Origin: an uncultured Lachnospiraceae bacterium
GTDB taxonomy: Bacteria; Bacillota; Clostridia; Lachnospirales; Lachnospiraceae
Length of the DNA stretch: 64,000 nt
Direction of reading: 5' to 3'
NCBI GenBank assembly: GCA_934351255.1
Contig: CAKRJH010000002.1
Coordinates: 62,001-126,000, forward strand
This document shows positions 51,373 through 59,945 of the stretch, one piece after another (position 1 is the stretch's first letter; each line of letters starts with the position of its first letter). Position numbers and translations under genes: made by a program. A model generated the notes under the pieces. It worked only from the letters and a program-made list of their open reading frames with translations, had not been told where the DNA came from and did not search any database.

Positions 51373-52101
51373 TTATTTTTTTGCAAAATAGGCATCAATC
51401 CCATCAGCAATTCCCTTTGCCATCTTGCGCTGAACGTCTGTTTTCTGCATATTCCGGTCCTCCGCCGGGTTCGACATAAAACCGAGTTCGATCAACGTCA
51501 CCGGAATCTTTGACCAGTTGGTTCCCGTCAGATCATCCCGGTAGGACAGACCTCGATTGCGAAATCCGGTCTTTTTACAATAAGCTTTCAATATCCGCTC
51601 GGATAGTCTCTTGGATGATCTGTACAATCCGGCAACATATGGATTTTTACTTGACGGTGTCAGCGCAGAGGCACCAGATACACTGCCTGTCCCCGCCGCA
51701 TCCGCATGAATACGGATATAGATCTCGCCACCGCTTCTATTGGCCTTAAGCGCTCTCTGACGGTTGGAGATGTTGACATTGTTGCGGTTGCGGATCATCA
51801 CCACACGGTATCCCCTCTTCTCCAGTTCCCTCCTGAGACGCCTGGACACCTTGAGATTCAGCTTGTACTCCGGCACACCGGTAGCCACTCCTGTCGTACC
51901 TCCCGCCACCTTGGTCTTCCGGGTTTTTGCCCCAGGTCCTACCGGTTCCGTTCCGGTATCGGCATGCTCCTGATGTCCTGCGTCGATCACCACCACATGG
52001 ATACTTTTTGATTCCACCAAAGACACCGGCATCTGTCCTGCCAGCAGACACATGATCATCATCAGCGCCATTCCCCTGTTCCATTTCCACACTCTTTTCA
52101 T
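51373..52101 (-). CDS. N-acetylmuramoyl-L-alanine amidase (Amidase_3)
   Basis: The enzyme cleaves the bond between muramic acid and the stem peptide. From the ATG at 52099-52101 (GGAGTGGAA upstream) it has 242 residues with a signal peptide (GMALMMIMCLLAGQMPVSLV). Zinc-site parts are VVIDAGHQEHAD (His), the His in EIYIRIHADAAG, and catalytic Glu in VTLIELGFMSNPAEDR. The first Glu ligand of the family lies at VPEYKLNLKVS. A CwlD-like sporulation role is possible but not shown. Confidence 0.9.
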   Translation of the reverse strand: MKRVWKWNRGMALMMIMCLLAGQMPVSLVESKSIHVVVIDAGHQEHADTGTEPVGPGAKTRKTKVAGGTTGVATGVPEYKLNLKVSRRLRRELEKRGYRVVMIRNRNNVNISNRQRALKANRSGGEIYIRIHADAAGTGSVSGASALTPSSKNPYVAGLYRSSKRLSERILKAYCKKTGFRNRGLSYRDDLTGTNWSKIPVTLIELGFMSNPAEDRNMQKTDVQRKMAKGIADGIDAYFAKK

Positions 52102-52173
52102 TTCCACTCCATTCCAAGGCGTATCCGCCTTTGCGTACTTGCCTTTGTGCACTTTTCCGTTTCCTGCAAACAG

Positions 52174-52202
52174 AAAAAGAGGAACAGCATGCTGCTCCTC
52201 TT
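52174..52202 (-). terminator. terminator of lepB copy 3
   Basis: Minus-strand AGAGGAGCAG CATG CTGTTCCTCT is followed by TTTT, 13 bases after the stop. Confidence 0.85.
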
Positions 52203-52214
52203 GCCATTCATAGC

Positions 52215-52886
52215 CTATTGGAACGTACCAAATTCCTTGAACGGATAAATCCGAAGAATCGCCTTTCCGGCAATCTTGTCGCGCGATACCGGACCGACTT
52301 CTTCATACCGGCTGTCCTCGCTGATCGAACGATGATCTCCAAGAACAAAATACTCATCTTTGCCGAGGGTGATTCCATCCTCCGCAATACCGCCGGTATC
52401 CATCGCGTCCGCCCCGTAATTTTCCTTTAACAGTTTATCATTGATATAGATCTTATTGTCTGTAATCTGTACTTTTTCTCCGGGAAGTCCGATGATACGC
52501 TTAATATAGTAGGATCCCTCTTCCTTTCCATAAGGATAGAATACGATCACATCAAACCGCTTTGGATCCGTAAAGTGATATGACACCTTTTCCACCAGCA
52601 GATTGTCTTCATTCTGCAATGTATTCTGCATGGAATCTCCATCCACAATCGTTCTCTGGATCACATATCTCGGAACGAAAAAGATACAAAGAACGACTAC
52701 CAGCGCATAGATCACAAATTCAACGATCGCATTCCGAAGTTTGTGAGTCTCTTCCCCGTTCTCCTTCTGTGGAGAATCGTCCTGGTTCTGTGCCGCATCT
52801 TCACGGATGCCATCACCATCCGGCACCTCTGTGACAGATACTTCTTTCTCCTCTTCCTGTTCCATATTTGTTGTATTATCTTCCAT
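52215..52886 (-). CDS. lepB: signal peptidase I, complete
   Basis: The enzyme removes signal peptides from exported proteins. In 223 residues an acidic N-terminal tail of about 45 residues is followed by one membrane segment (FVIYALVVVLCIFFVPRYVI), catalytic Ser85 in VDGDSMQNTL, catalytic Lys129 in SYYIKRIIGLPGE and LGDHRSISEDSR. Both dyad residues are intact, unlike the paralogue at 12969-13565. It is probably the housekeeping copy. It lies 14 bases after rpoZ in the rpoZ-gmk-yicC group. Confidence 0.95.
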   Translation of the reverse strand: MEDNTTNMEQEEEKEVSVTEVPDGDGIREDAAQNQDDSPQKENGEETHKLRNAIVEFVIYALVVVLCIFFVPRYVIQRTIVDGDSMQNTLQNEDNLLVEKVSYHFTDPKRFDVIVFYPYGKEEGSYYIKRIIGLPGEKVQITDNKIYINDKLLKENYGADAMDTGGIAEDGITLGKDEYFVLGDHRSISEDSRYEEVGPVSRDKIAGKAILRIYPFKEFGTFQ

Positions 52887-52900
52887 AATCCGGCACCTCT

Positions 52901-53224
52901 TTAGTCGTCTTCTTCCTCAAAGCTGATCTCAGCCTCGGCTTCTGCCTGACGATCCAGTGCTTCCTGCGCTCTTCGCTCATCGGCCTCGGCAGCCTCCTCC
53001 TCGCTGAGGATATGGATCTTTCCCTGATTGAGCTCATCAATTGCCTCTGACAATGGCTTTGGACATCCGCCCTTCACCATAGGCTCTACGCCCTCGATCA
53101 GTTGACGTGCACGTCTGGATGTAGCCAGAACGATGGAATAACGGCTGTTGACTACAGGCTCATCTCCGTTCTCTACTTCACTGTTTACTACTTTCATTAA
53201 ATCTGAATATGATGGATGTAACAT
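52901..53224 (-). CDS. rpoZ: RNA polymerase omega subunit
   Basis: The small RNA polymerase subunit helps fold beta-prime. From ATG 53222-53224 it has 107 residues: MLHPSYSDLMKVV, then SRYSIVLATSRRARQLIEG, the conserved core, and a long acidic Glu/Ala-rich tail (AEADERRAQEALDRQAEAEA). The order yicC-gmk-rpoZ is typical. Confidence 0.93.
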   Translation of the reverse strand: MLHPSYSDLMKVVNSEVENGDEPVVNSRYSIVLATSRRARQLIEGVEPMVKGGCPKPLSEAIDELNQGKIHILSEEEAAEADERRAQEALDRQAEAEAEISFEEEDD

Positions 53225-53344
53225 ATAAATCTTGCATTCCTTTCTCTGCCTGTATACATAGACGCACAGGCACAAATTCTTTGCGCAGTCCTTCTTGTTA
53301 TTACCGCAACTTATACAATACCCTAAATCTCTCTGATGTGCAAC

Positions 53345-53968
53345 CTATTTGAGAAAATTTTCAAAATCCTTCATCATCTGTCCGATAAATTCCTGCTGTT
53401 CTTCTTTCTTACAATGAAGAGACTGGATCAACTGATGAATCTGAAGGACACAAGTCTCCAGGTCATCATTGACCACCACATAGTCGTAATCTTTCAGATA
53501 CGCACACTCCTCGACCGCACGTTTCAGACGTTTCTCAATGACATTCTCACTCTCCGTGCCTCTTCCCTCCAGACGTTCCTTTAATACATTCGCTCCCGGA
53601 GGGGCCAGAAAGATCAGGTTTGCCTGCGGCATCACTTCACGTACATGCAGTGCCCCCTGCATCTCGATCTCCAGGATCACATCCCGGCCCTGCTCAAGCA
53701 TCTGCACCACAAATGCTTTGGGAGTCCCATAGAAGTTGTCCACATACTCTGCATATTCAATCAGTTCATGATTCCGGATCATCTCCAGAAACTGTTCTCT
53801 GGTCTTGAAGAAATACTCGCGGCCATCGACCTCTCCCTCGCGCGGCTGCCTGGTTGTTGCTGAGATGGAAAGTGCATACTCAAAACGCTTCACAAGCTGC
53901 TTTACCACGGTTCCCTTTCCCACTCCGGAGAATCCGGAGATTACTGTTAATACACCTTTCTTCTGCAT
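53345..53968 (-). CDS. gmk: guanylate kinase
   Basis: The enzyme phosphorylates GMP to GDP. The ATG at 53966-53968 follows GAGG, giving 207 residues. Motifs are SGFSGVGKGTVVKQL (P-loop), SATTRQPREGEVDGREYFF and VILEIEMQGALHVRE. It lies between yicC and rpoZ. The small regulator RemA, often between yicC and gmk in Firmicutes, is not present in the 51-base gap. Confidence 0.97.
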   Translation of the reverse strand: MQKKGVLTVISGFSGVGKGTVVKQLVKRFEYALSISATTRQPREGEVDGREYFFKTREQFLEMIRNHELIEYAEYVDNFYGTPKAFVVQMLEQGRDVILEIEMQGALHVREVMPQANLIFLAPPGANVLKERLEGRGTESENVIEKRLKRAVEECAYLKDYDYVVVNDDLETCVLQIHQLIQSLHCKKEEQQEFIGQMMKDFENFLK

Positions 53969-54019
53969 GTTATACCTCATTTCTGTTCCTGTCTCTTCCA
54001 TCTGCCACCGTCATCCTGA

Positions 54020-54898
54020 TCACTCGATATTCTGGATCTGTTCACGGATCTTCTCAATCTCTGTCTTAAGTTCGATCGCAATGTTGGACAGTTCCATGTC
54101 ATTGGCCTTGGAGAGGGTGGTGTTAGCCTCACGGTTCATCTCCTGGGCGATAAAATCCAGTTTTCGTCCGATGGATTCTTCTTTTTGCAGGGTATCCTGC
54201 ATATTCGTAATGTGGCTGCGCAGACGCACGGTCTCCTCATCCACACAGATCTTATCGGCAAACACTGTGATCTCCGTGGCCAGCACGCTATCATCAATCT
54301 GTGTATCGCCGAGCATCTCCTCGACCTTAGCCATCAGTTTCCGGCGATATTCCTGCACGATCTGCGGAGACCTCTTCTCGACCGCTTCCACAAGCCCGGC
54401 CACATGATCCAGTTTGCCCATCACATCCTGATACAGTCTGTCTCCCTCTTCCTCTCTGGCCTGGCAAAATGCGATGGCTGCCCCCCGGATCGTCTCCTCC
54501 AGCACCGGCTTCCACTGTGTGTCATCCTCGTCCTCATCCTCCAGTTCGATCACCTCCGGAAAACGGACCAGGCTGGCTGCTGTGATCCCGGGATCTATAT
54601 GAAACGCCTCGGATGCCTTGCGGATCGCATCCATATATTCCCCGGCCACATGCTCATGATAATGGATCCTTGCATGTTTGCCGGAATAATCCTCGTAGGA
54701 AATATACATATCGATCTTGCCGCGGGTCGCATATTCCTTCATCAGTCCGCGGATCCAGGTCTCAAACTGGTTGAATTTCTTTGGCAGTTTGATGTTGATG
54801 TCGCAATATTTGTGATTGACGGCCTTGATCTCCACCGTCAGCTTATAATCTTCGGTCACAGTCTCGTGCCGTCCGAACCCTGTCATGCTCTTAATCAT
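54020..54898 (-). CDS. yicC: YicC/YloC family endoribonuclease
   Basis: The 292-residue protein has the family start MIKSMTGFGRHETVTEDYKL and the NHKYCDINIKLPKKF segment, a long helical middle, and the C-terminal IGRKLDFIAQEMNREANTTL then SKANDMELSNIAIELKTEIE. Members have RNase activity in E. coli and Bacillus. Its start overlaps the end of the upstream permease gene by eight bases. Confidence 0.94.
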   Translation of the reverse strand: MIKSMTGFGRHETVTEDYKLTVEIKAVNHKYCDINIKLPKKFNQFETWIRGLMKEYATRGKIDMYISYEDYSGKHARIHYHEHVAGEYMDAIRKASEAFHIDPGITAASLVRFPEVIELEDEDEDDTQWKPVLEETIRGAAIAFCQAREEEGDRLYQDVMGKLDHVAGLVEAVEKRSPQIVQEYRRKLMAKVEEMLGDTQIDDSVLATEITVFADKICVDEETVRLRSHITNMQDTLQKEESIGRKLDFIAQEMNREANTTLSKANDMELSNIAIELKTEIEKIREQIQNIE

Positions 54899-56330
54899 GG
54901 TTTTCTTCCTCCGGTTCTTCCTGTGGCTGTTCCTGTACAGTCTCAGGGTGTTCCTGATGCTCGATCAGTTCGATCAGACTATGTTCCGTCTGATGTTCTC
55001 TTCGCAATTTGCTGTCAAACAGCTCTTCCTGGGTAAACCGCTGATATACCGGCGGATCTCCCTGCACAATGTTCCTGAGATGATAATACTCTCCGGTCTG
55101 GGTCGGCATATTGCGGCGGTACAGTTTCAGTTCCACCATATCCTTGATCAGACGATAGATCACCGCAAACAGCGGGACACCTACCAGCATGCCGGCCACT
55201 CCCCACATACCACCGAACACCAGGATGGCAAACAGCACCCAGAATGCCGATAATCCGGTGGATTCGCCCAGGATACGCGGTCCAAGGATATTTCCGTCAA
55301 ACTGCTGTAATACCACGATCAGGATCACAAAATACAGACACTGAAGCGGGCTTACCAACAGAAGCAACAATGCCGATGGAATAGCACCTATATATGGTCC
55401 AAAGACCGGAATCACATTGGTAACACCGACAATGATACTGATCAGAAGTGCATATTCCATATGGAAGATACACATCAATGCAAAACAGATCACACCAATG
55501 ATAAACGAATCCAGGATCTTTCCCGTGATAAATCCTCCAAAGGAATCATTGGTAAATCTGCAGTAGTACAAAAAGATCCTGGCCTTTTTCTGTGGCATCA
55601 CAGCATAGATGATCTTCTTGGCCTTTGCGATAAAATCATCCTTGCCAAGCAGCAGATAGATCGCCACAATACATCCGATAAAGAAATTGTAGAATACCGT
55701 CAATACACTGAGTATGCCGTTGGCAAAGACCTGCGCCACGGAATTAACTCCCGGCAGAAGTACCGATTTCAGCCACGGATAGATCGACATCTTCAGCCAG
55801 CTGTCGATCGACTCGGTCACCTTCAGGATCTCCTGCTGTACCTTTTCTCCCTGCAGGAAGCGATTGTTCTGCACATAATGAAGTGTCTGATCGTAGATCT
55901 GGTCCACCTGAGCCGGCAGCGAATTGGCAAGTGCTCCGATGGTCGTCACAAGCTGTGGAACGATCAGCCAGCCAAGAGCAAACAGGATTAAGAGTCCCGA
56001 GATCATCGCAAGCGTAATCGATACGAACTTGCAGACCTTTCGGTACGTCTTCCCTTCTTCCTTGCCCGTGATCCGCTTTTTGGCATAGATCATCCATTTG
56101 TAATATGTCTTCATCAGAGGATTCAGCAGATACGCGATCACCATACCATATATCACAGGGATCAGCAGACCGATCACATAACCGGCTGCACTCCAGATAC
56201 GACTGATATGGTTCAACAGATAATAAAACAGACATCCGCAGATAATGACCAGAAGAAGTCCGAACCAGTTGCCGAACATCAGTCGAAACCTCTTAAAACT
56301 CCCGATCCTGCGCTTATTTTTTGTCTCCAT
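54891..56330 (-). CDS. AI-2E family transporter (PerM/YtvI-like)
   Basis: From the ATG at 56328-56330 after GGGGGA the protein has 479 residues with about eight membrane segments (LLLVIICGCLFYYLLNHI, VSITLAMISGLLILFALGW) and the family motif FIIGVICFALMCIFHMEYAL then VTNVIPVFGPYIGAIPSALL. The C-terminal tail is long, charged and Glu/Gln-rich (TVQEQPQEEPEEENHD). The family includes exporters and ion antiporters; substrate unknown. It is translationally coupled to yicC. Confidence 0.88.
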   Translation of the reverse strand: METKNKRRIGSFKRFRLMFGNWFGLLLVIICGCLFYYLLNHISRIWSAAGYVIGLLIPVIYGMVIAYLLNPLMKTYYKWMIYAKKRITGKEEGKTYRKVCKFVSITLAMISGLLILFALGWLIVPQLVTTIGALANSLPAQVDQIYDQTLHYVQNNRFLQGEKVQQEILKVTESIDSWLKMSIYPWLKSVLLPGVNSVAQVFANGILSVLTVFYNFFIGCIVAIYLLLGKDDFIAKAKKIIYAVMPQKKARIFLYYCRFTNDSFGGFITGKILDSFIIGVICFALMCIFHMEYALLISIIVGVTNVIPVFGPYIGAIPSALLLLLVSPLQCLYFVILIVVLQQFDGNILGPRILGESTGLSAFWVLFAILVFGGMWGVAGMLVGVPLFAVIYRLIKDMVELKLYRRNMPTQTGEYYHLRNIVQGDPPVYQRFTQEELFDSKLRREHQTEHSLIELIEHQEHPETVQEQPQEEPEEENHD

Positions 56331-56663
56331 CTTTTTCCCCCGTTTTCTTATAAAAGGTCCGGCCTGCCACGTACCTGCCGCAGCATCCGGCCGCTTCATA
56401 AAATTTTATCCTATTCTATATAAAAATGCAAATAGCAACCGTATTTCCTATAGATTTTTTCGGAATTTTCTAAAAAAATTAAAAAAGGGGGTTTTCAAAC
56501 AAAAAAATATATGCTATATTACATGCAGTTGGTAAATGTACAGGACAAGGGCGTTCTCATATTCATGAGTGCGCCCTTTTTTGCTAGAATGAATGACCCG
56601 AGAGTCCTGTACTTGCCACATTAAATCATAATACTGATTAATGTGAAAGGATGGTAAGAAACT
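56331..56663 (+). promoter_or_regulatory. glnA promoter and leader region
   Basis: This 333-base gap separates the divergent permease and glnA. TTTTCA (56492-56497) and TATATT (56515-56520) spaced by 17 bases, with TGC before the -10, form a probable promoter. A leader of about 135 bases with a nested hairpin system follows (listed separately). The part before 56490 is AT-rich and shows nothing else. Confidence 0.6.
56531..56617 (+). ncRNA. structured leader of glnA with internal terminator hairpin
   Basis: GTACAGGAC (56538-56546) pairs perfectly with GTCCTGTAC (56604-56612); GGTAA and TTGCC extend the stem past a two-base bulge. Inside lies GGGCG...CTCAT/ATGAG...CGCCC (56549-56576) followed by TTTTTT, an intrinsic terminator. 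The layout suggests attenuation in front of glnA, perhaps by an ANTAR-type protein or a ligand. I do not recognise a known riboswitch. Confidence 0.6.
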
Positions 56664-58772
56664 ATGGAACAGAATGTGATCGAAAAAGTATTTGGCACAG
56701 ATGTCTTCAATGACGATGTCATGCAGGCAAAACTGCCAAAAGATGTTTACAAGTCTTGGAAAAAGACTTTGGAGAATGGCGAGGACCTGAATCAGGATAT
56801 CGCCAATGTGGTTGCACATGCCATGAAGGAATGGGCTTTGGAGCATGGTGCTACCCATTATACCCACTGGTTCCAGCCAATGACCGGTGTCACTGCCGAA
56901 AAACATGACTCTTTCCTGAGTCCGGCAACCGACAGCAAGCCGGTTCTCGAATTTTCCGGCAAAGAGCTGATCAAAGGTGAGCCGGATGCTTCCTCCTTCC
57001 CTTCCGGCGGACTGCGTGCCACATTCGAGGCCAGAGGATATACAGCCTGGGATTGTACATCCCCTGCATTTCTCCGTGAGGATGCAGCAGGTGTTACCCT
57101 CTGTATTCCTACCGCATTCTGCTCTTACACAGGAGAAGCATTAGATAAGAAGACACCTCTTCTTCGTTCCATGGAGGCAATCAGTACACAGGCGGTCCGC
57201 GTATTGAAGCTTCTGGGCTATGACGATGTCAAGAAGGTCTCTTGTTCAGTAGGTCCTGAGCAGGAATATTTCCTGGTAGACCGCGACAAGTACTTACAGC
57301 GTAAGGATCTGATCTTTACCGGACGTACCTTGTTTGGTGCTCCAGCACCAAAGGGCCAGGAACTGGATGACCATTACTTCGGTGCGATCAAAGAGCGGAT
57401 TGCTTCCTTTATGAAGGATCTCAACGAAGAACTCTGGAAACTTGGAATTCTTTCCAAGACCCAGCACAACGAGGTAGCCCCTGCACAGCACGAGATGGCT
57501 CCAATCTTCACGACAGCCAATGTTTCTACCGATCATAACCAGCTCGTTATGGAGACCATGAAGAAGGTTGCCAAGAGACATAATCTGGAATGTCTGCTTC
57601 ACGAGAAGCCATTTGCAGGTGTCAATGGTTCCGGTAAGCACAACAACTGGTCCATCGTAACAGATACCGGCATCAATCTGCTGGATCCTGGCAAAGAGCC
57701 TCACAAGAACAAGACATTCCTGCTGTTCCTGGCAGCAATCATCAAGGCAGTTGATGACAACGCTGAACTTCTGCGTCTGTCCGCTTCCAATCCTGGAAAT
57801 GATCACAGACTGGGTGCCAACGAAGCACCTCCGGCTATCATCTCCATTTTCCTGGGCGAGCAGTTAGAGGATATTATCGAGCAGATCATCAAGGGAGATC
57901 TTTCCTCTTCCATCGCCGGCAGCAAGCTGGATACCGGTGTTCACGTCCTTCCTGTCCTGAAAAAGGATGCGACCGACAGAAACCGTACCTCACCATTTGC
58001 ATTTACCGGCAATAAATTTGAGTTCCGCATGCTTGGTTCTTCCATGTCCATCTCAGGACCAAACTTTACCCTGAATACCATGGTGGCCGATGTGTTACAG
58101 GATTTTGCAGATGAACTCGAGAAGGCAGATGATCTTGACCTTGCGATCAAGACTCTGATCAAAAAGACCATCACCGATCATCAGAGAATCATCTTCAATG
58201 GTGACGGCTATGCCGATGAGTGGATTGCAGAGGCTGAGAAGCGTGGACTTCCAAATGTGAAATCCATGGTAGAGGCTGTTCCATATCTGGTTACCGACAA
58301 GTCTGTCAAACTCTTTGAGAGACAGAACGTATTGACCAAGGAAGAGCTTGAGTCCAGAGCTGAGATCCAGTATGAGACCTACTCCAAGACCATCAATATT
58401 GAGGCAAAGACCATGATCGATATGGCTGGCAAACAGTTTATCCCATCTGTCATCGAGTATGTGACTTCTCTGGCAGAATCCGTCAACAGTGTTGTTGCTG
58501 CATGTCCGGATGCGGATGTCACAGTTCAGAAAGATCTGCTGACCAAGACCTCCGGTCTGCTGGCACAGGCTCAGGGTGCTCTTGCTTCTCTGAAGGCAAT
58601 CGCAGCCGAGGCAGCTGGCAAAGAGGAAGGTTCTGTTCAGGCAAACTTCTTCCATGAGAGTGTATTCCCTGCTATGGAGGCACTCAGAGCTCCAATCGAT
58701 GAACTGGAGATGATCGTGGATGAGGAATACTGGCCGGTACCTACTTATGGCGATCTGTTATTTGAAGTATAA
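56664..58772 (+). CDS. glnA: glutamine synthetase type III
   Basis: The enzyme makes glutamine from glutamate, ammonia and ATP. The 702-residue length and the start MEQNVIEKVFGTDVFNDDVM mark the GSIII (GlnN) class rather than the shorter GSI. Active-site segments are SCSVGPEQEYFLVDRDKYLQ, HNEVAPAQHEMAPIFTTANV, HEKPFAGVNGSGKHNNWS and ASNPGNDHRLGANEAPPAII. The start has AAAGGA upstream. Expression is probably set by the structured leader. A terminator hairpin follows at 58805. Confidence 0.96.
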   Translation: MEQNVIEKVFGTDVFNDDVMQAKLPKDVYKSWKKTLENGEDLNQDIANVVAHAMKEWALEHGATHYTHWFQPMTGVTAEKHDSFLSPATDSKPVLEFSGKELIKGEPDASSFPSGGLRATFEARGYTAWDCTSPAFLREDAAGVTLCIPTAFCSYTGEALDKKTPLLRSMEAISTQAVRVLKLLGYDDVKKVSCSVGPEQEYFLVDRDKYLQRKDLIFTGRTLFGAPAPKGQELDDHYFGAIKERIASFMKDLNEELWKLGILSKTQHNEVAPAQHEMAPIFTTANVSTDHNQLVMETMKKVAKRHNLECLLHEKPFAGVNGSGKHNNWSIVTDTGINLLDPGKEPHKNKTFLLFLAAIIKAVDDNAELLRLSASNPGNDHRLGANEAPPAIISIFLGEQLEDIIEQIIKGDLSSSIAGSKLDTGVHVLPVLKKDATDRNRTSPFAFTGNKFEFRMLGSSMSISGPNFTLNTMVADVLQDFADELEKADDLDLAIKTLIKKTITDHQRIIFNGDGYADEWIAEAEKRGLPNVKSMVEAVPYLVTDKSVKLFERQNVLTKEELESRAEIQYETYSKTINIEAKTMIDMAGKQFIPSVIEYVTSLAESVNSVVAACPDADVTVQKDLLTKTSGLLAQAQGALASLKAIAAEAAGKEEGSVQANFFHESVFPAMEALRAPIDELEMIVDEEYWPVPTYGDLLFEV

Positions 58773-58804
58773 ATTCCATTCATTTCATAATTCTTACCTT
58801 GGAA

Positions 58805-58829
58805 GGGGCCACCTGATGTGGCCTCTTTT
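58805..58829 (+). terminator. terminator of glnA
   Basis: GGGGCCAC CTGAT GTGGCCTC forms a stem followed by TTTT. Confidence 0.8.
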
Positions 58830-58832
58830 AAG

Positions 58833-58861
58833 TTGCTTTTCCACCCTATACATGGTAAAAT
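58833..58861 (+). promoter_or_regulatory. probable promoter of arcC
   Basis: TTGCTT at 58833-58838 and TAAAAT at 58856-58861 are spaced by 17 bases, 48 bases before the ATG; GAAGGGAG precedes the start. Confidence 0.6.
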
Positions 58862-58909
58862 TTCAGTATGATTTTATATACGATTTCGTAAGGAAGAAGG
58901 GAGATTTCA

Positions 58910-59848
58910 ATGTCCAATAAAAAAGTAGTGGTTGCTCTGGGACACAGCGCCCTCGGCAAAACATTTCCGGAACAGAAGGAAGCGGTCAGAAAGACTGCTC
59001 ACGCGATCGCCGATCTGGTGGAGGCGAAATATGAAATAGTCATCACACACAGCAACGGCCCTCAGGTCGGTATGATCCATACCGCGATGACCGAGTATTC
59101 CAGACTGGAGCCAAGCATGACCGTCGCTCCTATGTCGCTGTGCAGCGCCATGAGCCAGGGTTATATCGGTTATGATCTGCAGAACGAGATCCGTACAGAG
59201 CTTCTGAACCGCGGCATCTATAAACCGGTCAGCACGATCATCACACAGGTCCGTGTCGATCCGTTTGATCCGGCTTTTGCACAGCCTACCAAGGTAATCG
59301 GCCGTACCATGACCGCCGAGGAAGCCAAGGCAGAACAAAAGAAAGGCAATCATGTTGTAGAGATCAAGGGTGAGGGATTCCGCCGTATCATCGGTGCTCC
59401 AAAGCCGATGGAGATCTACGAGCTGGATGCGATCGAGACTCTGATGAATGCCGGACAGATTGTCATTGCATGTGGTGGCGGAGGTATTCCGGTGTTGCAG
59501 CAGGGAACCCGTCTGAAGGGTGCCAGCGCAGTCATCGAAAAAGATCTTACCAGTGCATGCCTTGCAGAATCCCTGCAGGCTGATGTGCTGCTTCTCCTGA
59601 CCGGAGTTGAAAAAGTCGCACTGAATTTCGGCACCCCACAGCAGCAGTTCCTGGATACACTTTCTGTGGAAGATGCGACTGAATATATCAACCAAGGACA
59701 GTTCACCTCCGGCGCAATGCTGCCAAAGGTAGAGGCTGCAGTAAGTTTTGCTTCTTCCTCTCCTTCACGCAGAGCCATCATCACCAGCATCGATACCGCA
59801 TTGGCCGGTATCACAGGAAAGACCGGTACTGTCGTCAGCGCAGACTAA
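58910..59848 (+). CDS. arcC: carbamate kinase
   Basis: The enzyme interconverts carbamoyl phosphate plus ADP and carbamate plus ATP. The 312-residue protein has VVALGHSALGKT at the N-terminus, THSNGPQVGMIHTAM, IACGGGGIPVLQQGTRLKGA and VEKDLTSACLAESLQADVLL. The arginine deiminase genes arcA and arcB are not nearby. It faces carB, which makes carbamoyl phosphate, across a shared terminator, so a link to pyrimidine or purine-ureide metabolism is possible. Confidence 0.95.
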   Translation: MSNKKVVVALGHSALGKTFPEQKEAVRKTAHAIADLVEAKYEIVITHSNGPQVGMIHTAMTEYSRLEPSMTVAPMSLCSAMSQGYIGYDLQNEIRTELLNRGIYKPVSTIITQVRVDPFDPAFAQPTKVIGRTMTAEEAKAEQKKGNHVVEIKGEGFRRIIGAPKPMEIYELDAIETLMNAGQIVIACGGGGIPVLQQGTRLKGASAVIEKDLTSACLAESLQADVLLLLTGVEKVALNFGTPQQQFLDTLSVEDATEYINQGQFTSGAMLPKVEAAVSFASSSPSRRAIITSIDTALAGITGKTGTVVSAD

Positions 59849-59870
59849 TCAGATATATTCTGTAATACGC

Positions 59871-59924
59871 AAAGCCCCTGTGGCCCGGAAGATTGATTCT
59901 TCCTTATGCCACAGGGGCTTTTTT
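59871..59924. terminator. bidirectional terminator between arcC and carB
   Basis: GCCCCTGTGGC and GCCACAGGGGC form a strong stem with an inner GGAAGA/TCTTCC helix, with A-run before and TTTTTT after. Confidence 0.9.
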
Positions 59925-59945
59925 GTGTACTTGAAAATACTTGTA

